A stretch of DNA of 64,000 nucleotides from Albugo candida (Eukaryota; Oomycota; Peronosporomycetes; Albuginales). Location: positions 124,001 through 188,000 of the forward strand of contig JBDOQK010000042.1 of assembly GCA_040437565.1 (NCBI GenBank), in the 5' to 3' direction. Within the stretch, counting starts at the first letter, position 1. Each line of letters begins with the position of its first letter. The notes beneath the pieces were generated by a model. That model had not been told where the DNA came from. It did not search any database and was given only the letters and a program-made list of their open reading frames with translations. A program made the position numbers and the translations under genes. Positions 33,598-45,988 of the stretch are shown one piece after another.

Positions 33598-34705
33598 TCT
33601 TTTCAGTTTGATATGATTGGCTAATATAATGCTTGCATAGTGCTAACGTACGTCTAGGTAAGTGACAATATGATAACACTCTACTACTTTTAGACGTCAC
33701 CTATTTTGCGCTCAATTAGCAATCATTCTGTTGAGCCGCGTTTGCGTTTTTTCGTTTTGTGATCACTCTTCTTGGACTATTTTACACTTCACCAATTGCT
33801 CATAATATAAAAATATTCTATTCTGTAAACTGAGTCCTAATATTTCAGTTTACAGGTCATTCATGACACTGGAACCGTCTATTCTTCAAACTTGGTCTTG
33901 TGGGTCATGTTGTTGTACTTCCACATCTTCGCGAGTAGTGTCCTACCCTCTTTAAACGGTCACATCTTCTTTGCATGGGCGCATCCAATGCTGCTGCAGC
34001 GAGCTTAAATTTCGATGAATTTCTTTGCGTCGATAATGCAGATGATTGATCCTTCGGGTGATCCAGATGGCCTACCACGCACTTATCTGGTGCAAGAATA
34101 GCACTCCCCGCAGCCGGAGCGCCGATTATGATGTCCAACAAACGGCGTTTTCTGCGCGAAGAAGACTCAGTTGTATACGGTTCAGCTAACGCTTGTAACG
34201 CACTGGATATGATTGCCGCATTTGATGTACTGATCCTACCCATGCGTGCTGGCTGATGCAACCACCAATGCNNNNNNNNNNNNNNNNNNNNNNNNNNNNN
34301 NNNNNNNNNNNNNNNNNNNNNNNNNNNNNNNNNNNNNNNNNNNNNNNNNNNNNNNNNNNNNNNNNNNNNNNGATCCAGATGGCCTACCACGCACTTATCT
34401 GGTGCAAGAATAGCACTCCCCGCAGCCGGAGCGCCGATTATGATGTCCAACAAACGGCGTTTTCTGCGCGAAGAAGACTCAGTTGTATACGGTTCAGCTA
34501 ACGCTTGTAACGCACTGGATATGATTGCCGCATTTGATGTACTGATCCTACCCATGCGTGCTGGCTGATGCAACCACCAATGCTGATGGAAATCGGCCAT
34601 ACCTAGTGATTAAATACTTACCTTGTAAGCTTATCTCATTGTGACATCCGTCCAACTTTTCATATCAAACTGAGCGTTAGCCAATCATATCAAAATGAGG
34701 GGATT
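33598..34705. mobile_element. TIR-bounded MULE remnant carrying a transposase C-terminus
   Basis: A 21 bp segment at about 33599-33619 (core TTTGATATGATTGGCTAA) is repeated inverted near 34682-34702. Between them, on the minus strand at 33905-34600, lies a broken frame with HQHWWLHQP, then a Ser/Arg-rich linker, then RRCDRLKRVGHYSRRC. This is the SWIM-tail and knuckle order of MULE transposases, also seen at 12.8 kb. The gap at 34272-34371 is flanked by a 212 bp duplicate (34060-34271 and 34372-34583), so the true element is about 300 bp shorter than drawn. Confidence 0.6.
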
Positions 34706-37700
34706 TAAAAGGTTCCCTATATATACTATACTCACTTCGGTATTTGTCACCAATCAAGTAGCTTGTCTTTCCTCTAGGTAAAACGATATCATCTGTCAAA
34801 TCTACGACGTTACATAGCAGTACCGACCACGATTATCCATGCGCGACTCTCTGCAGAATCATAGAGAGGCTTGATCGAGGACTTTGCCTATCCTTTTTAA
34901 GCAAGCACATCATGAGAATTTGAGTAACCATCAATTCCTCAGATCTCAGTACACGGATGAGCTGGTAAGTACATGTATTAAATCCCATCATGCAAAATCA
35001 GCGCAAACAAGTTGCTTACGTAAGGAACATGCTCCCATATAAATCGCAAAGAAACCCTACTTTGCCATCAAATACTCGTCTTTTCTGGCCCGGGAAAAAA
35101 AATAAATTCCGAATTATTCGCATGGGACGAGAGTATTAAACGATAAAAAGAAATGCCTTCGTATTTATTTGGGGTTTAACTCCTTCTAATCAGCGAATCG
35201 AGTATATGCGTGTTTACCCCACACATTCCGACTGTCGAATTTGATTCTTCGAATATAATCCATACATACATTTAAAAAATATTCTATTCCGATTAATTTG
35301 TAGCCTCCAAGAAATTTTCATCGAGACATATACATATAGAGACGGTGCCAGCTGACCTGAATCACTTATTTCAATCTCACTTAAAATGGAGCGCTCGTAA
35401 GGATGAAGATTGGAACTCGTGAAATTTGAATGTAAATTTCACACCAAAGCAGATGTTTACGAAGCCTAATTCAGCTCTCGGGAGTTTTTGCGTCCACTTC
35501 CAGGTATGAAGTTTCCGGATATGTATGGTGCGTCAAACAGTATCTTCAATCTCACAGTGTTTGATAAATGACTGCACAAGTCTTTCATACGATGAAAAGC
35601 GAAATTTGATAGGAACGTTTAACGGCCTTTGAGTGTGGGTAGAGACTGATATTTAGAACGACAACAGATAACAGCCAAATTAGCTGACACGATGGATTAC
35701 ACATTCGACAGTCGCGAATTGATAATACGTATTACAATTTTACTGCTCCGATGAAAGATTCAAATTCGGACTGCAGCTATAAATACAAAACAAAACGCGC
35801 ATATATTTTCTAGGAAATGAGTACACGAGTGGGTGTTGGCGCAACAAGTCCTCCAACATTTTATAGAGCATATTCGCCCATTATAAGATTGTGATCGCCA
35901 TACGTATACAAGGATTATGTCGCATGCTATTGAAAGTCAAGTGGGCTTTAGAGTAAGCATAAAGAGATGGGAATTGTCAATCCGAGATCGGTAGCGTTGT
36001 CTACTGAGCAGCAAGTATGTGTACAAGGGAAAGAGAATGTCAGGTTGTATAGCCTTGTACGATTATAAACGTCTACTGAAGTAGAGGCAGTAAGAAAATC
36101 GAAATGCGTCAATCGCGAAGTGCCTCGTGATCACATATTAGCTGCTTAGAGTATCAAATATTACACCTACACATAACTACACTTCTGAAAACACCACAGA
36201 AATAAAAGATCAGGCTGTTGAATTTCGAAGAACCACCTCATAGCTTTAATTATGAGATGTTTTGCCGCATATTGTGGAAGACAAGAGTTTGTACAATATA
36301 TCTCGCTCGGGTCGGCCACGCTGGCATCTTTCATCGCAAGTGTGTGAGACAATGAGAGACGAATTTACACGAAAACGTCCATCCTCCCTCCTCCCGAAGT
36401 ACCTATTGCAATAATGTAGTTCGGCCTATAACGTTTACTGCCTTGCTGGATTACTGTCTTCTTCTATATTTATTTCCNNNNNNNNNNNNNNNNNNNNNNN
36501 NNNNNNNNNNNNNNNNNNNNNNNNNNNNNNNNNNNNNNNNNNNNNNNNNNNNNNNNNNNNNNNNNNNNNNNNNNNNNGCAAGTGTGTGAGACAATGAGAG
36601 ACGAATTTACACGAAAACGTCCATCCTCCCTCCTCCCGAAGTATCTATTGCAATAATGTAGTTCGGCCTATAACGTTTACTGCCTTGCTGGATTACTGTC
36701 TTCTTCTATATTTATTTCCATACTCGAGTATGAGTATATTTGATCTATGATGATCATTGTAAGCAGGAGGCACTTTGCACTCAAAAGATGATTCGATTTG
36801 TGTTTCATTCGTTCACTAGGACCACTCCTCTCGCTTTCCTCGATTCTACTTCTTCTCATATACCTATCCTAGTGTAAAAGATGCCCGAAATCAGCGACTC
36901 GCTTCGAAAGTATCGACCGGCGCTAATCTCTACATCGTGTAGGACTTTCGGGGAGCCAAAACGGCGGCACAAAACAATCGACTTCCAACAGATACCATAT
37001 GCTTTACTTCACACTTAGAATGTAACGCTTTAAAAAGATTTTAATGTTTCTTAAAAAAACATCAATAAATAAAAAAGAAATTTCATGACAATGAAATATT
37101 GAAAGTAATCAAACAGCACTTCAAATCTTGGAAGTAAAGAGATGAAATAACAAAAGCTTGAAAGAAATATTCATAGAATATCATTATGATTTCATTGAAT
37201 GTTCTATTAGAAGTTAGGCATTACCATTGAATCACCACCATCTTTCAGAAACTACGTCAGAGAGGAGTGCTATGCGACCAAAATAATGCCATACTTAACA
37301 CAAAGCGCGATCGGTATGGTACTTTGAAGCTCTTTAATGTTCGCTTCAAAGTCGCCTCAAGTGACGCAACGATTTATTTTATCGTAGACTCTTCATGTCA
37401 GTAGTCTCCATTGAAAATTGAGGTTGTCAAATCTCCATCCAATTTTACCTTCAATCAAGGTCTTAAAAGCTTTTGTGAATGGAAATGGATGACCGTAAAT
37501 TCTTATTAGTCCAAATAGCTGGAGGAGAGAAGTTCAACGGGCTGGTCAGACAGAAGTTTAGTGCCTAGAGGAGATGTAGCTTGCAATAGCAGACGAAGTG
37601 GTACGGCTGGCCAAGGAGTCTCCATTATATCTTCCTAAGTGAAGTTTTGCCAAATGAGAGCACAGCACAAAAATGGATATCAATGGAGCGGCAAGGATTG

Positions 37701-40700
37701 AGTTTTGTGCACACGACCGAACTTGGGAGGGAACAGAAGGAAGTGGATCAAGCAGTTTTGATACTTTTATCTGAATATTCGGATCCGAGTCGCGATACGG
37801 AATACCAGATCCATGCCAGCACCCCAGCAATCCATAGTTTTGTGAGAGCCTACAGAATTCTCATTTCGCATAATTACATTCGTCTTGTGAAGATTTAATC
37901 CGCCATAAATTATGAGGTAAATGGAGTATCCAAACTGTAACAATGCGCTAGTATTATTTCTGTAACGTTGGAGTCATTGTCAAAGCATATATGGTCGCAC
38001 ATATACCCAGCATTTTTTTTATTTGACACACCACATGAAGCATAATAGTGTTCCGACACCAATGCTCTTCGAAGTTCGATGGTCACAAAGCTTCATCATA
38101 CAATGAGACAAGTTCAAAAAATTCAAACACAATCAATCATACAGTACTACGAAAATTGGTGATTGGTACGACGATGAAAGGGACAGCAGTAATACAATCT
38201 CTTTAGGCGAGTACTGTAGCTTATTATGAACTGGAGAATGCATAGGAAGTTTTATTGTTTCACGCACAAATCTTCAAGTTTATAAACGTGGTCAATTTTC
38301 AAGATGGAGGGTATAGGGGGGGATGAAATCTTTGATAATGAATTCGCGGTGGAGGACTTAGTGATGCATTGATCGGACGTGACTAGGAGAGGCAATAGTA
38401 TCGAGGTGAGCTTAATATTGTGCGAATTGTAGTGAGAAAAGAGAATCGGAGGAATCCATGACGCTGCATAACGGATAAAATGCTTCACGGAAGAGATTAA
38501 TGTTAAGTGAAGGAGGGGAGGGGTATGGAGACAATAGCCGGACGAGGGCGTCATCACTGGGCTTCAAGTACCCGATAAGGGGACAGGATAACATGCTTCA
38601 TGAATGTTGTATGAATCAAGGCTCAAGGTTATAGATTCAAAGGCCGGAGAAAATCTACCACTCACATTGGATCGATGAATAGAAGGCAACTTTGGGCGTT
38701 AATAACATTTATTCCAATACTTGGGTGAAGGAAAGCCCGAGGGTGTATGCATAGGGCTGGTTGAGTTATGAGGCGTTGAATTAGAAGATTTTCGGCTAGT
38801 CTTGATTTTGGAAACGAGAGTCGAGAAACGACACCAGCGTGGCACTGGGTTATCGATCGAGTGGAATTTTGGAGCATAATTGCAGGAAAATGAGTGAAAC
38901 GTCCAAAGTGAAAGAACAAGTAGAGATGAAGTGGGGAAAAAGCAAAATCTGAGGTATATCCAAGCACGTGGCAGACTCAGGCAAAATTTATATGTAAGAT
39001 GTCTGGAGCATACATACATCAATGCTATCGCAGACGCATGGGGATACGCAAGTAACATGCCTACATCATTTTACAGGCATCAAGCAATCGTACGAAGTAA
39101 AGATCATGATGAAGACGAGCTCGCACGGTACCACCTACTGGTACCGTTCTTTTTAAAAAGTCGTTCTGATACGAGGTTTTCATGTTTGGTTGAAGTGGTT
39201 GTACACGTCGGGATCGACCGGGATGCTTATACAGAACGAAGGCAGCTCAACAGTATCATACAGGTCGTTTTTGTGATAAAAACGACCAAACAGAGCCATA
39301 AGTACATCATTATCGCTGCTGTGGAATGTTTGATATAAGAATGCATAGTAAACTTACGACGCTGCGTACAGCAGAACTTTACCAACATTACCTGATGACA
39401 AAGCGACATTGTGCCGAGAAATTATCGTAGCGGGTACTCATCGTATAATTTTNNNNNNNNNNNNNNNNNNNNNNNNNNNNNNNNNNNNNNNNNNNNNNNN
39501 NNNNNNNNNNNNNNNNNNNNNNNNNNNNNNNNNNNNNNNNNNNNNNNNNNNNGTCGGGATCGACCGGGATGCTTATACAGAACGAAGGCAGCTCAACAGT
39601 ATCATACAGGTCGTTTTTATCACAAAAACGAACAAACAGAGCCATAAGTACATCATTATCGCTGCTGTGGAATGTTTGATATAAGAATGCATAGTAAACT
39701 TACGACGCTGCGTACAGCAGAACTTTACCAACATTACCTGATGACAAAGCGACATTGTGCCGAGAAATTATCGTAGCGGGTACTCATCGTATAATTTTGA
39801 TAAAATTATACATTGACGACAGAAAGAAAATATAAGAGCATATTTCATTATGTGAATCGTTCTCACTGAATTTTGCTGTTCTTGTATACGTTCACGAAGG
39901 AATAGTGGGCATTCAAGAAAAGGAATTGTCTTATGTGCTGAACGGCAAAAGTGGAAGCAAAGCATCAAAGGGAAGTTGCCTACACATGAAAGTTCTTCGA
40001 TAGCAGACTTGTAACTCGATTTCAATCAACATAAGAAAGTCAGGGAGATGCATATCGACTAAAAGCTGTTTAAGTTCTCTAACTATCGAAGGAATAACCG
40101 CACTGCCAAACATACAATTATCGCGAGAAGAGTAATTAAGAAAAATATCAGAGCTCAATACTCGGTCCTGGTTGATAGACCGATCCAGGTGTATCCTTGA
40201 GCTATAATAGTAGACGAGAAGATTACCGAACAAAGCAATAATGCAACGTCTTTTTATGACCATCAAGCATAGAATTATGACTAAATGCAAGATAAGTACT
40301 TGTTTGAAAGTGTTGGCTAACAGTACATCCTAAACTATATGGAAACGAGGGACTTGGGTGATGCACGTCTCTAATTGACCGCAAGAATAGCGTCACGATA
40401 TTCAAGCAGAAAGTACATGGAACAGCGGAAGAAACCGCTTGCAATTAGCATGCTGGAGGATCAGCGGATTTCAAAAGCAGAATAATGTTGACGTGGTGGA
40501 AAAGTACATTTCAGTCGAAGTTTCGCTAACGCAGGTCATCACCGTGACGGAAGAAATGCCACGTTGTCGACAGATATCTGTACGATGTGAGCTACAAGCA
40601 CTGTACTTGCTACACTGTGATCGTTCTACTCCGAGATTTACATAAAAAGAAAAATTGGTGATGTTCGAGGGAGCAAATGTAATGCCAAGTAGCTCCAAGA

Positions 40701-42266
40701 TAATCACTTTGGGACCCAGTCTTATGAGATTGAAACTAAGATAGTAAGAAATTGCACCTTACATCCATAAAGGATATTATGTGAGTCATTCTTCGATATC
40801 TTAATGGTCGCAAAGCCACAGCCATAGAATGAGTATTGAGACCTCGTTGGATTGTCTCTTATTTTCAAATGACATTATATTGTGCACTCATCCTCCACGT
40901 ATAAAAATAGCTTTTCTGTCTGAATTATATATACAATGCACGTAATTCCGCAAAAATGAAGGGTGCGGTCGCTATACATCTTCAAAATGCATATTCGCAT
41001 TCTTGAAAACCTAATCAAAATATCAATGCGCTCCCAAAAATCCTTCTGACTGAAATTCTCTCAAGACGCGATATCTTGTTTTGAAAATGAGCAGCAAAAG
41101 CGACTTAAAACACCACATATAACTCTGCGATGGCATCTGAAGACATTTCGAGTATAGAGTGATTGATTTGAAAATAGAATTCGTACCATTGATGTAAGGA
41201 TATGTAGCTTATTGACAACCTTCACTGTCACCATCTGGGCTGTTCATTCTCGCTGGTTAAACATTTTCGTATTTTCTCATTCGAGAAGGCGTTATATTAT
41301 GGATAATTACGTATAGTCGTACTATTTTCTGAATTTATGAAAATCGGCGTTATCAAGGNNNNNNNNNNNNNNNNNNNNNNNNNNNNNNNNNNNNNNNNNN
41401 NNNNNNNNNNNNNNNNNNNNNNNNNNNNNNNNNNNNNNNNNNNNNNNNNNNNNNNNNNATAATTACGTATAGTCGTACTATTTTCTGAATTTATGAAAAT
41501 CGGCGTTATCAAGGAACTCATACATAACAGTACTTCTCTCTGCTACAGAGACGATAAAGGGTGCGCTATCAATGCATCATACTTATACTTCGTGTTAAGG
41601 TGCTCATCCTCCATTGAGGGTGTAAAACGGGTGAGTTGAGGAGATATATTACAAAGAATATCTTTTTTAGACCCATGCTGACAACGCTTGTGGAAATTTA
41701 AGCTTCAAAGGTGTACTGTCACAATATATGAGTCTGATCGAGAGAATTGCGTGACCAGAGTGGTTGTCACGTGCACGGGAAGGATAAACGCATCATCTTT
41801 TTAACTCTAGAAAAAACGGACGGTGTAACTGATATGGTGTATTAAACATGACCAAAGGCTCGATCGCTCCCTACGTTTGCGCTATTAAATGACTACGACG
41901 TGATGCTGACATTCGCGGCCTTTAAATGCTCTCGTGATTGAATACAAGAATCAAAATGATAGAACATGAGTCACAGCTCCAAGTAAATGGTCCGTAATAG
42001 TGTTTATAGTTGCTAAGTGCCGTTGAATCAATTTCGAGAATTAAAGCATACACATTTGTAATATCGCAGCATAATCGTCGCTTCATCGTTATTTGCCACC
42101 TATGATATACTATAACCCTGCATTTTAGAAGCTAGGGTGGATAGGTGTTTGGCGAAATGCGAGATAAAGTATCCTTTCAAATTTGTGAACACAAATACCC
42201 TCCTAAAATCATAGAGGACAACATTTTGAAAATGAAGTGCTTCACTCCGTTCTAATGGTTTCCCAT
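34706..42266. other. 7.5 kb region without a supportable gene
   Basis: Only short, unrecognisable frames, many starting without ATG. It contains three gaps (36478-36577, 39453-39552, 41359-41458), each with a flanking direct duplicate of 142, 246 and 56 bp. The only other structure I can support is the dispersed repeat at 39215-39985. Composition is AT-richer than the gene blocks. Old transposon debris is the most likely content. Confidence 0.55.
39215..39985 (+). repeat. Dispersed repeat copy B, interrupted by a gap and its duplicate
   Basis: Partner of 31035-31410 in the same orientation. Removing the 100 N gap and the 246 bp duplicate (39207-39452 repeated at 39553-39798) leaves a length similar to copy A. 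No family assigned. Confidence 0.45.
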
Positions 42267-42310
42267 ATGGGAATCATTGGACTTCTTCAAAAGCAAATTC
42301 AATCAGCCAC

Positions 42311-43081
42311 ATGGGTTCGTACCTAACGATTGTTAATGACACAAAAGATGAATATTTGTGCAAATTATCTGCAGACACACGTGCGATAAAGTTTGCGAAT
42401 TTTGCAGCGCTTGGTCTTAGTGCCTTTGGTGCGATACTCACAGCCATTAGCTTTAGCTCAATCTTTTCGACCGCAGTGGTCGGCAATAGAGCGATCAGTT
42501 TGTTTGGAGTATCTTCGGAGTGGCTAGATCATTTCAGTAGAATTATCGGATATACCGCTGTTGGTGTGAGTGGTGTCGGTACTTTGTCAGGTTTCTCTGT
42601 AGAGGTGGTCCGAGCCATTTCGAATCATTTATCGAAAGATCACTACATTTCGATTGGAGCAAATCAGAGTTATCGGTATGGGAAATTTACACTTGCGTTA
42701 TGGTGTCAGAGTATTTGTGTACGTTCGGCAGTGCTGCATGAAAGTGCCGTTCGCGTTGACTCGGTCTACATGCGTCCTATTTTTAGTGGTATTTTTCCCC
42801 AGTCAAATAAGAATCACAGCATTCAATCATGGATCAATCGAAAAGGAGTTAAGAGTCAATATATCGTTGCGCAAAACCCTGTGGGGAATTTCAGCACGTT
42901 TATAAATGAACCTTCTAATTCACACGATTTAGAGCGCCTTAATGAAGGTGCTATCGCGAATGCGACGACTAAGGTTGGGAAACTGAGAAAACGCAACCAC
43001 ACGAATGATTCTAGCTGGCTTCAATTTGACGGAAATAACACGACCGTTTTGCGAAATTTGCGTTTGGGAAGTTCTGTGTAG
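42311..43081 (+). CDS. Membrane protein of the local MGSYLTIVNDT family, 256 aa
   Basis: A clean ATG-to-TAG frame. It aligns from its first residue with the gene at 23687: MGSYLTIVNDT, a conserved Cys about residue 17, DTRAIKFANF, two hydrophobic stretches (about 30-50 and 55-70), SIGANQSYRYGK, LWCQSICVRSA and YMRPIFSG. It lacks the long Pro/Ser-rich tail of the 23.7 kb protein and ends with a basic Asn-rich region with several N-glycosylation sequons. Identity over the shared part is moderate, so the duplication is not recent. The gene converges with the GTPase gene 46 bp further on. Function unknown; probably membrane-bound. Confidence 0.8.
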   Translation: MGSYLTIVNDTKDEYLCKLSADTRAIKFANFAALGLSAFGAILTAISFSSIFSTAVVGNRAISLFGVSSEWLDHFSRIIGYTAVGVSGVGTLSGFSVEVVRAISNHLSKDHYISIGANQSYRYGKFTLALWCQSICVRSAVLHESAVRVDSVYMRPIFSGIFPQSNKNHSIQSWINRKGVKSQYIVAQNPVGNFSTFINEPSNSHDLERLNEGAIANATTKVGKLRKRNHTNDSSWLQFDGNNTTVLRNLRLGSSV

Positions 43082-43127
43082 ACTTGAACATTTGTTGATG
43101 GAAGTTATATCGTTGAGAGTCAGTATT

Positions 43128-44624
43128 TCAAAAGTTGCACTGGCACGTACTTAGTCGGCGTATCAAATCTACGAGCACATGGGACGCACGGTCATCGATA
43201 ATAGACCAATCGGAGCGTTTGGAGTTTATAGGTGCCATGATGACAACCCTGTGCTCCTCGTCAAGACTTTGGACAGTCTGGTACAGAAACAAACAACCAT
43301 TGGCGTTGAGATCATGAACGAAATCTATATTCACTTGATTCAAATCGATTTGATGCTGATGTCGTAACAAATCTGGCCTCAGATGCTTGGGACATTGCAA
43401 TCGGAACTGTACCACATTGTCACTCATCTGGTACTTGTGTAAAGGACCATCATTCTCAAAATATGTGAAACAGATTTCTCGATCATGTAGCGTTACGTTT
43501 GGAATTTTCGTGAGTGTCGATTTCATTTGCTGCAAATGAGTTACTTCATCCCACGGAACCGCATCTCGAGCTGCAATGACTATCAGCTGCGACTTGGGCG
43601 TGCTCACCCACCGTCCACAGTTTTCCAAATGAACGCGCTGTTTGCCACTTAGTTGAAGTACATAGCGATGTACTGGGTCCTCTGCGATGTATACTATACA
43701 TTTGATGCGTAAAGTGCCAGGTGGCAGACAAGATTGTATCCAATCACGCAACGAGCTTAAATGGATCGGTTCAACTTGCTCGTAAGAAATCGATTGAAAT
43801 TTCTCAGCCGTCTGAATCTGATTCCCCATCGTAGCCTTCTGATTCTGAATTTCTCCGAAAGAATCGACCGAACCAATATTCCAACGGAGTGTGACTTGCT
43901 CGTGGCTGACGGTATCGGATGCACGCTCGGAGGGGTGAATGTCTAGAATGTGAGGTAAATAAACGTTGCAGAATTTTGTCTCATATACTCGAGCGTGTGG
44001 AGCGTGCTCCAATACAACATTTCGTACTTGAGTGGAATCTTGAATCAGATCCACTTTATTCAGTAAAATAGCATCTGCGCACTGTAATTGTTTGATCAAT
44101 ATTTCATAATTGCTGTCCATTGAGTGGGTGAGCGCCTCCGCGTCGACGACGACGACCACAGTATCGAGTCGGGCGTGAGTCATCTTGCCAAATTTTTCTT
44201 GAACGGCAACGATCAACGCCGTCGGATCTGCCGTCCCGCTGGTCTCTACGATCAGATAGTCGCAATTTCGGCAGTTGTAATGCACATCGGGGTATAGAGC
44301 GCTAAAAACAATGTCTTTTAGCGCGGGTGCAGCTTTTGTACCAGCTGGAAAAGCATACACCTTGGAATCAGATTCATTGCTGAATACATGATTCTGAGTC
44401 ACAAGAAGTTCATCGACGTTGATTACTGCGAAATCGCTCACAGCAAACGCAATATTCAGATTACGACGATTGGAGAGAATGTGGCGTAATAAAGAAGTCT
44501 TTCCGGAGCCTAAGAAACCGCTCACTATGGTTACTGGAAGGGGTTTCGGCTTAGTGTTTCGTGCAACCAATTGCTGTTCAGAATGAAGGCAAATATTGAC
44601 TCGTGTCACCGCTTCCGCACTCAT
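43128..44624 (-). CDS. COG0523/CobW-P47K family GTPase lacking the CxCC metal motif, 498 aa
   Basis: An ATG at 44624 opens one 498-codon frame. Near residue 28 VTIVSGFLGSGKTSLL is a perfect family Walker A. ETSGTADP (about 125-132) is the Walker B-like ExSGxxDP, and LLNKVDL (about 185) is the guanine-specificity motif. A CobW C-terminal domain follows at about 300-400 and an extra ~90-residue tail after that. G3E GTPases of this group are metallochaperones (the eukaryotic ZNG1 delivers zinc to methionine aminopeptidase). They carry a GC[IV]CC motif between Walker A and B. Here that position (about residues 88-100) reads AFPAGTKAAPALKD with no cysteine. Either this member has lost metal binding or it uses other ligands; a CRNC a little before ETSG is a possible substitute. 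It is cytosolic by family knowledge. Confidence 0.9.
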   Translation of the reverse strand: MSAEAVTRVNICLHSEQQLVARNTKPKPLPVTIVSGFLGSGKTSLLRHILSNRRNLNIAFAVSDFAVINVDELLVTQNHVFSNESDSKVYAFPAGTKAAPALKDIVFSALYPDVHYNCRNCDYLIVETSGTADPTALIVAVQEKFGKMTHARLDTVVVVVDAEALTHSMDSNYEILIKQLQCADAILLNKVDLIQDSTQVRNVVLEHAPHARVYETKFCNVYLPHILDIHPSERASDTVSHEQVTLRWNIGSVDSFGEIQNQKATMGNQIQTAEKFQSISYEQVEPIHLSSLRDWIQSCLPPGTLRIKCIVYIAEDPVHRYVLQLSGKQRVHLENCGRWVSTPKSQLIVIAARDAVPWDEVTHLQQMKSTLTKIPNVTLHDREICFTYFENDGPLHKYQMSDNVVQFRLQCPKHLRPDLLRHQHQIDLNQVNIDFVHDLNANGCLFLYQTVQSLDEEHRVVIMAPINSKRSDWSIIDDRASHVLVDLIRRLSTCQCNF

Positions 44625-44789
44625 TACGAATACGTATTACTTTTGTAATATTTAAGCGGTGCTACTGTGGTTGGTGGCAAATGCGACAAAACCGCAGTTC
44701 TCAGGTAAAACGTAGGCCAAAAAACGTTACATATTACGCAACCATAACATTCGCTAGCAACCATGCGGCGTATGAGCCAATCATGTACG

Positions 44790-45271
44790 CTAACGTCTAT
44801 CAAATAACGATCCGCTGTGGGTGCAAATAACCAAATATGCGTGAATTACTCCAGGAATCCATCTAAAGCAGAATGTTATGTACAAATGCTAACACACTTC
44901 CACAAAACCATAACGTACCCGAGGATAGTTAGTAGAAGATTGATCACCAACGTTTTATTGCATCCACTTTGAAGAAAAACGGCTAGTGGTGGGAATAAAA
45001 ACGCGCAGAATAACAACACAATTTTAAAACAGCAAATATCGCCCGTGCTAACTCGTTTTCGCTTTGTCGCATCGGTATGTTGATAGTAATGAGGTAATGT
45101 TCTTGGCGTCCCATCAGTGCCTTCGTGTCGGGGACTTTCGTCCCACCCCTGCGCTGTTGAGGTGTGCGAGACTGCTGGATCAGTGCGCTTGATACCAGTG
45201 TGCCCACCGACTGCGTGCGCAGCGATTCGAACTTGTTCGCTCCCTGGAACCTCCACTTGGTAACTCGGCAT
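44790..45271 (-). CDS. PMP3/UPF0057 family membrane proteolipid with a long N-terminal extension, two exons, 141 aa
   Basis: Exons 44919-45271 and 44790-44862, with a 56 bp intron (donor GTACGT, acceptor TTTAG, phase 2). The join rebuilds the diagnostic LLTILG/WIPGVIHAYLVI end. The last ~65 residues are the standard two-helix PMP3 unit: DICCFKIVLLFCAFLFPPLAV, a Q-x-G-C-x-K loop, then the second helix. Normal PMP3 proteins are 50-60 residues. This one has about 75 extra hydrophilic residues in front. The ATG at 45271 is the first in frame. It lies 87 bp downstream of a normal-length PMP3 gene with the same intron position and phase, so the two are tandem duplicates. PMP3 proteins tune plasma-membrane potential and salt tolerance in yeast and plants. 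Confidence 0.85.
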
Positions 45272-45358
45272 CTGAGTGGTTTTATAAATCAAAGAGTCGC
45301 AGTGTCTCAGCACAAAAGATTTCGTATTACAGGTTAGGGCATACACTTTCACTTAAAG

Positions 45359-45592
45359 CTAACGAGCAATCAAAATGTAAACCGCATGAATAATTCCTGG
45401 AATGTAGCTACAATAAGGACACTGTTAGAGAATGTAAATTCTTAACAGAATTTGGATGAAAACGTACCCCAGGAGGGTAAGTAGGATATTGATGCACAAA
45501 TCTTTACCACATCCACACTGAAAAAAAACACCCAGAGGTGGTAGGATGACAGAGCACACCAATCGCGGAATATCTCCACATGTTACTGCCAT
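45359..45592 (-). CDS. PMP3: PMP3/UPF0057 family plasma-membrane proteolipid, two exons, 57 aa
   Basis: Exons 45468-45592 and 45359-45407 flank a 60 bp intron (donor GTACGT, acceptor TTGTAG, phase 2). The protein starts MAVTCGDIPRLVCSVILPPL and continues with the GVFFQCGCG loop, INILLTLLG, then YIPGIIHAVYI and a short tail. That is a textbook PMP3 of normal length with two membrane helices. It was found from the splice sites and the family pattern, because each exon is short. The downstream relative at 44790 shares the intron position. The start codon lies 396 bp from the divergent zinc-finger gene. Confidence 0.9.
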
Positions 45593-45988
45593 TTTTGATG
45601 ATCTTGTTTGTTTGCTGCTTATTCAACAATGTCCGTACATTAGGTGGGTTCGAGATAGTCGATTAAAGCTATGTTTTGATTGGGTGTAAAGTAAAGCCTT
45701 TGTGTCAGACGGAGTAAGGTTAGTTCGTACCTTCTGGAAGACGCACATACCGTTACTTACCCGAGAAAAAGTCACCGGTAAGATATGTAGGACGATTAGG
45801 GCGAGGTGTGTATTGTATAGTATACAGCTTAATTAGGTAGAGGGAAGAAAATAAACGAGTTACTTTTACATTCTCAAAAGCCCAAGAGAAGAAGAAAATT
45901 TGACTCTACCCCGCGTTTACGAAGTTCATTTTCCATCAAATCAAACTACGACAAATCGACCACACAGACTCCGATTCGTATCAGACAA
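45593..45988. promoter_or_regulatory. Divergent intergenic region (PMP3 minus, AN1 plus)
   Basis: 396 bp between two start codons on opposite strands, so both promoters must lie here. No named element is recognised. Confidence 0.5.

Noticed and set aside
38252-39058. Overlapping minus-strand frames of 101-119 codons
   Set aside because: Several frames of similar size overlap each other, composition is that of AT-rich noncoding DNA, and no domain is visible.
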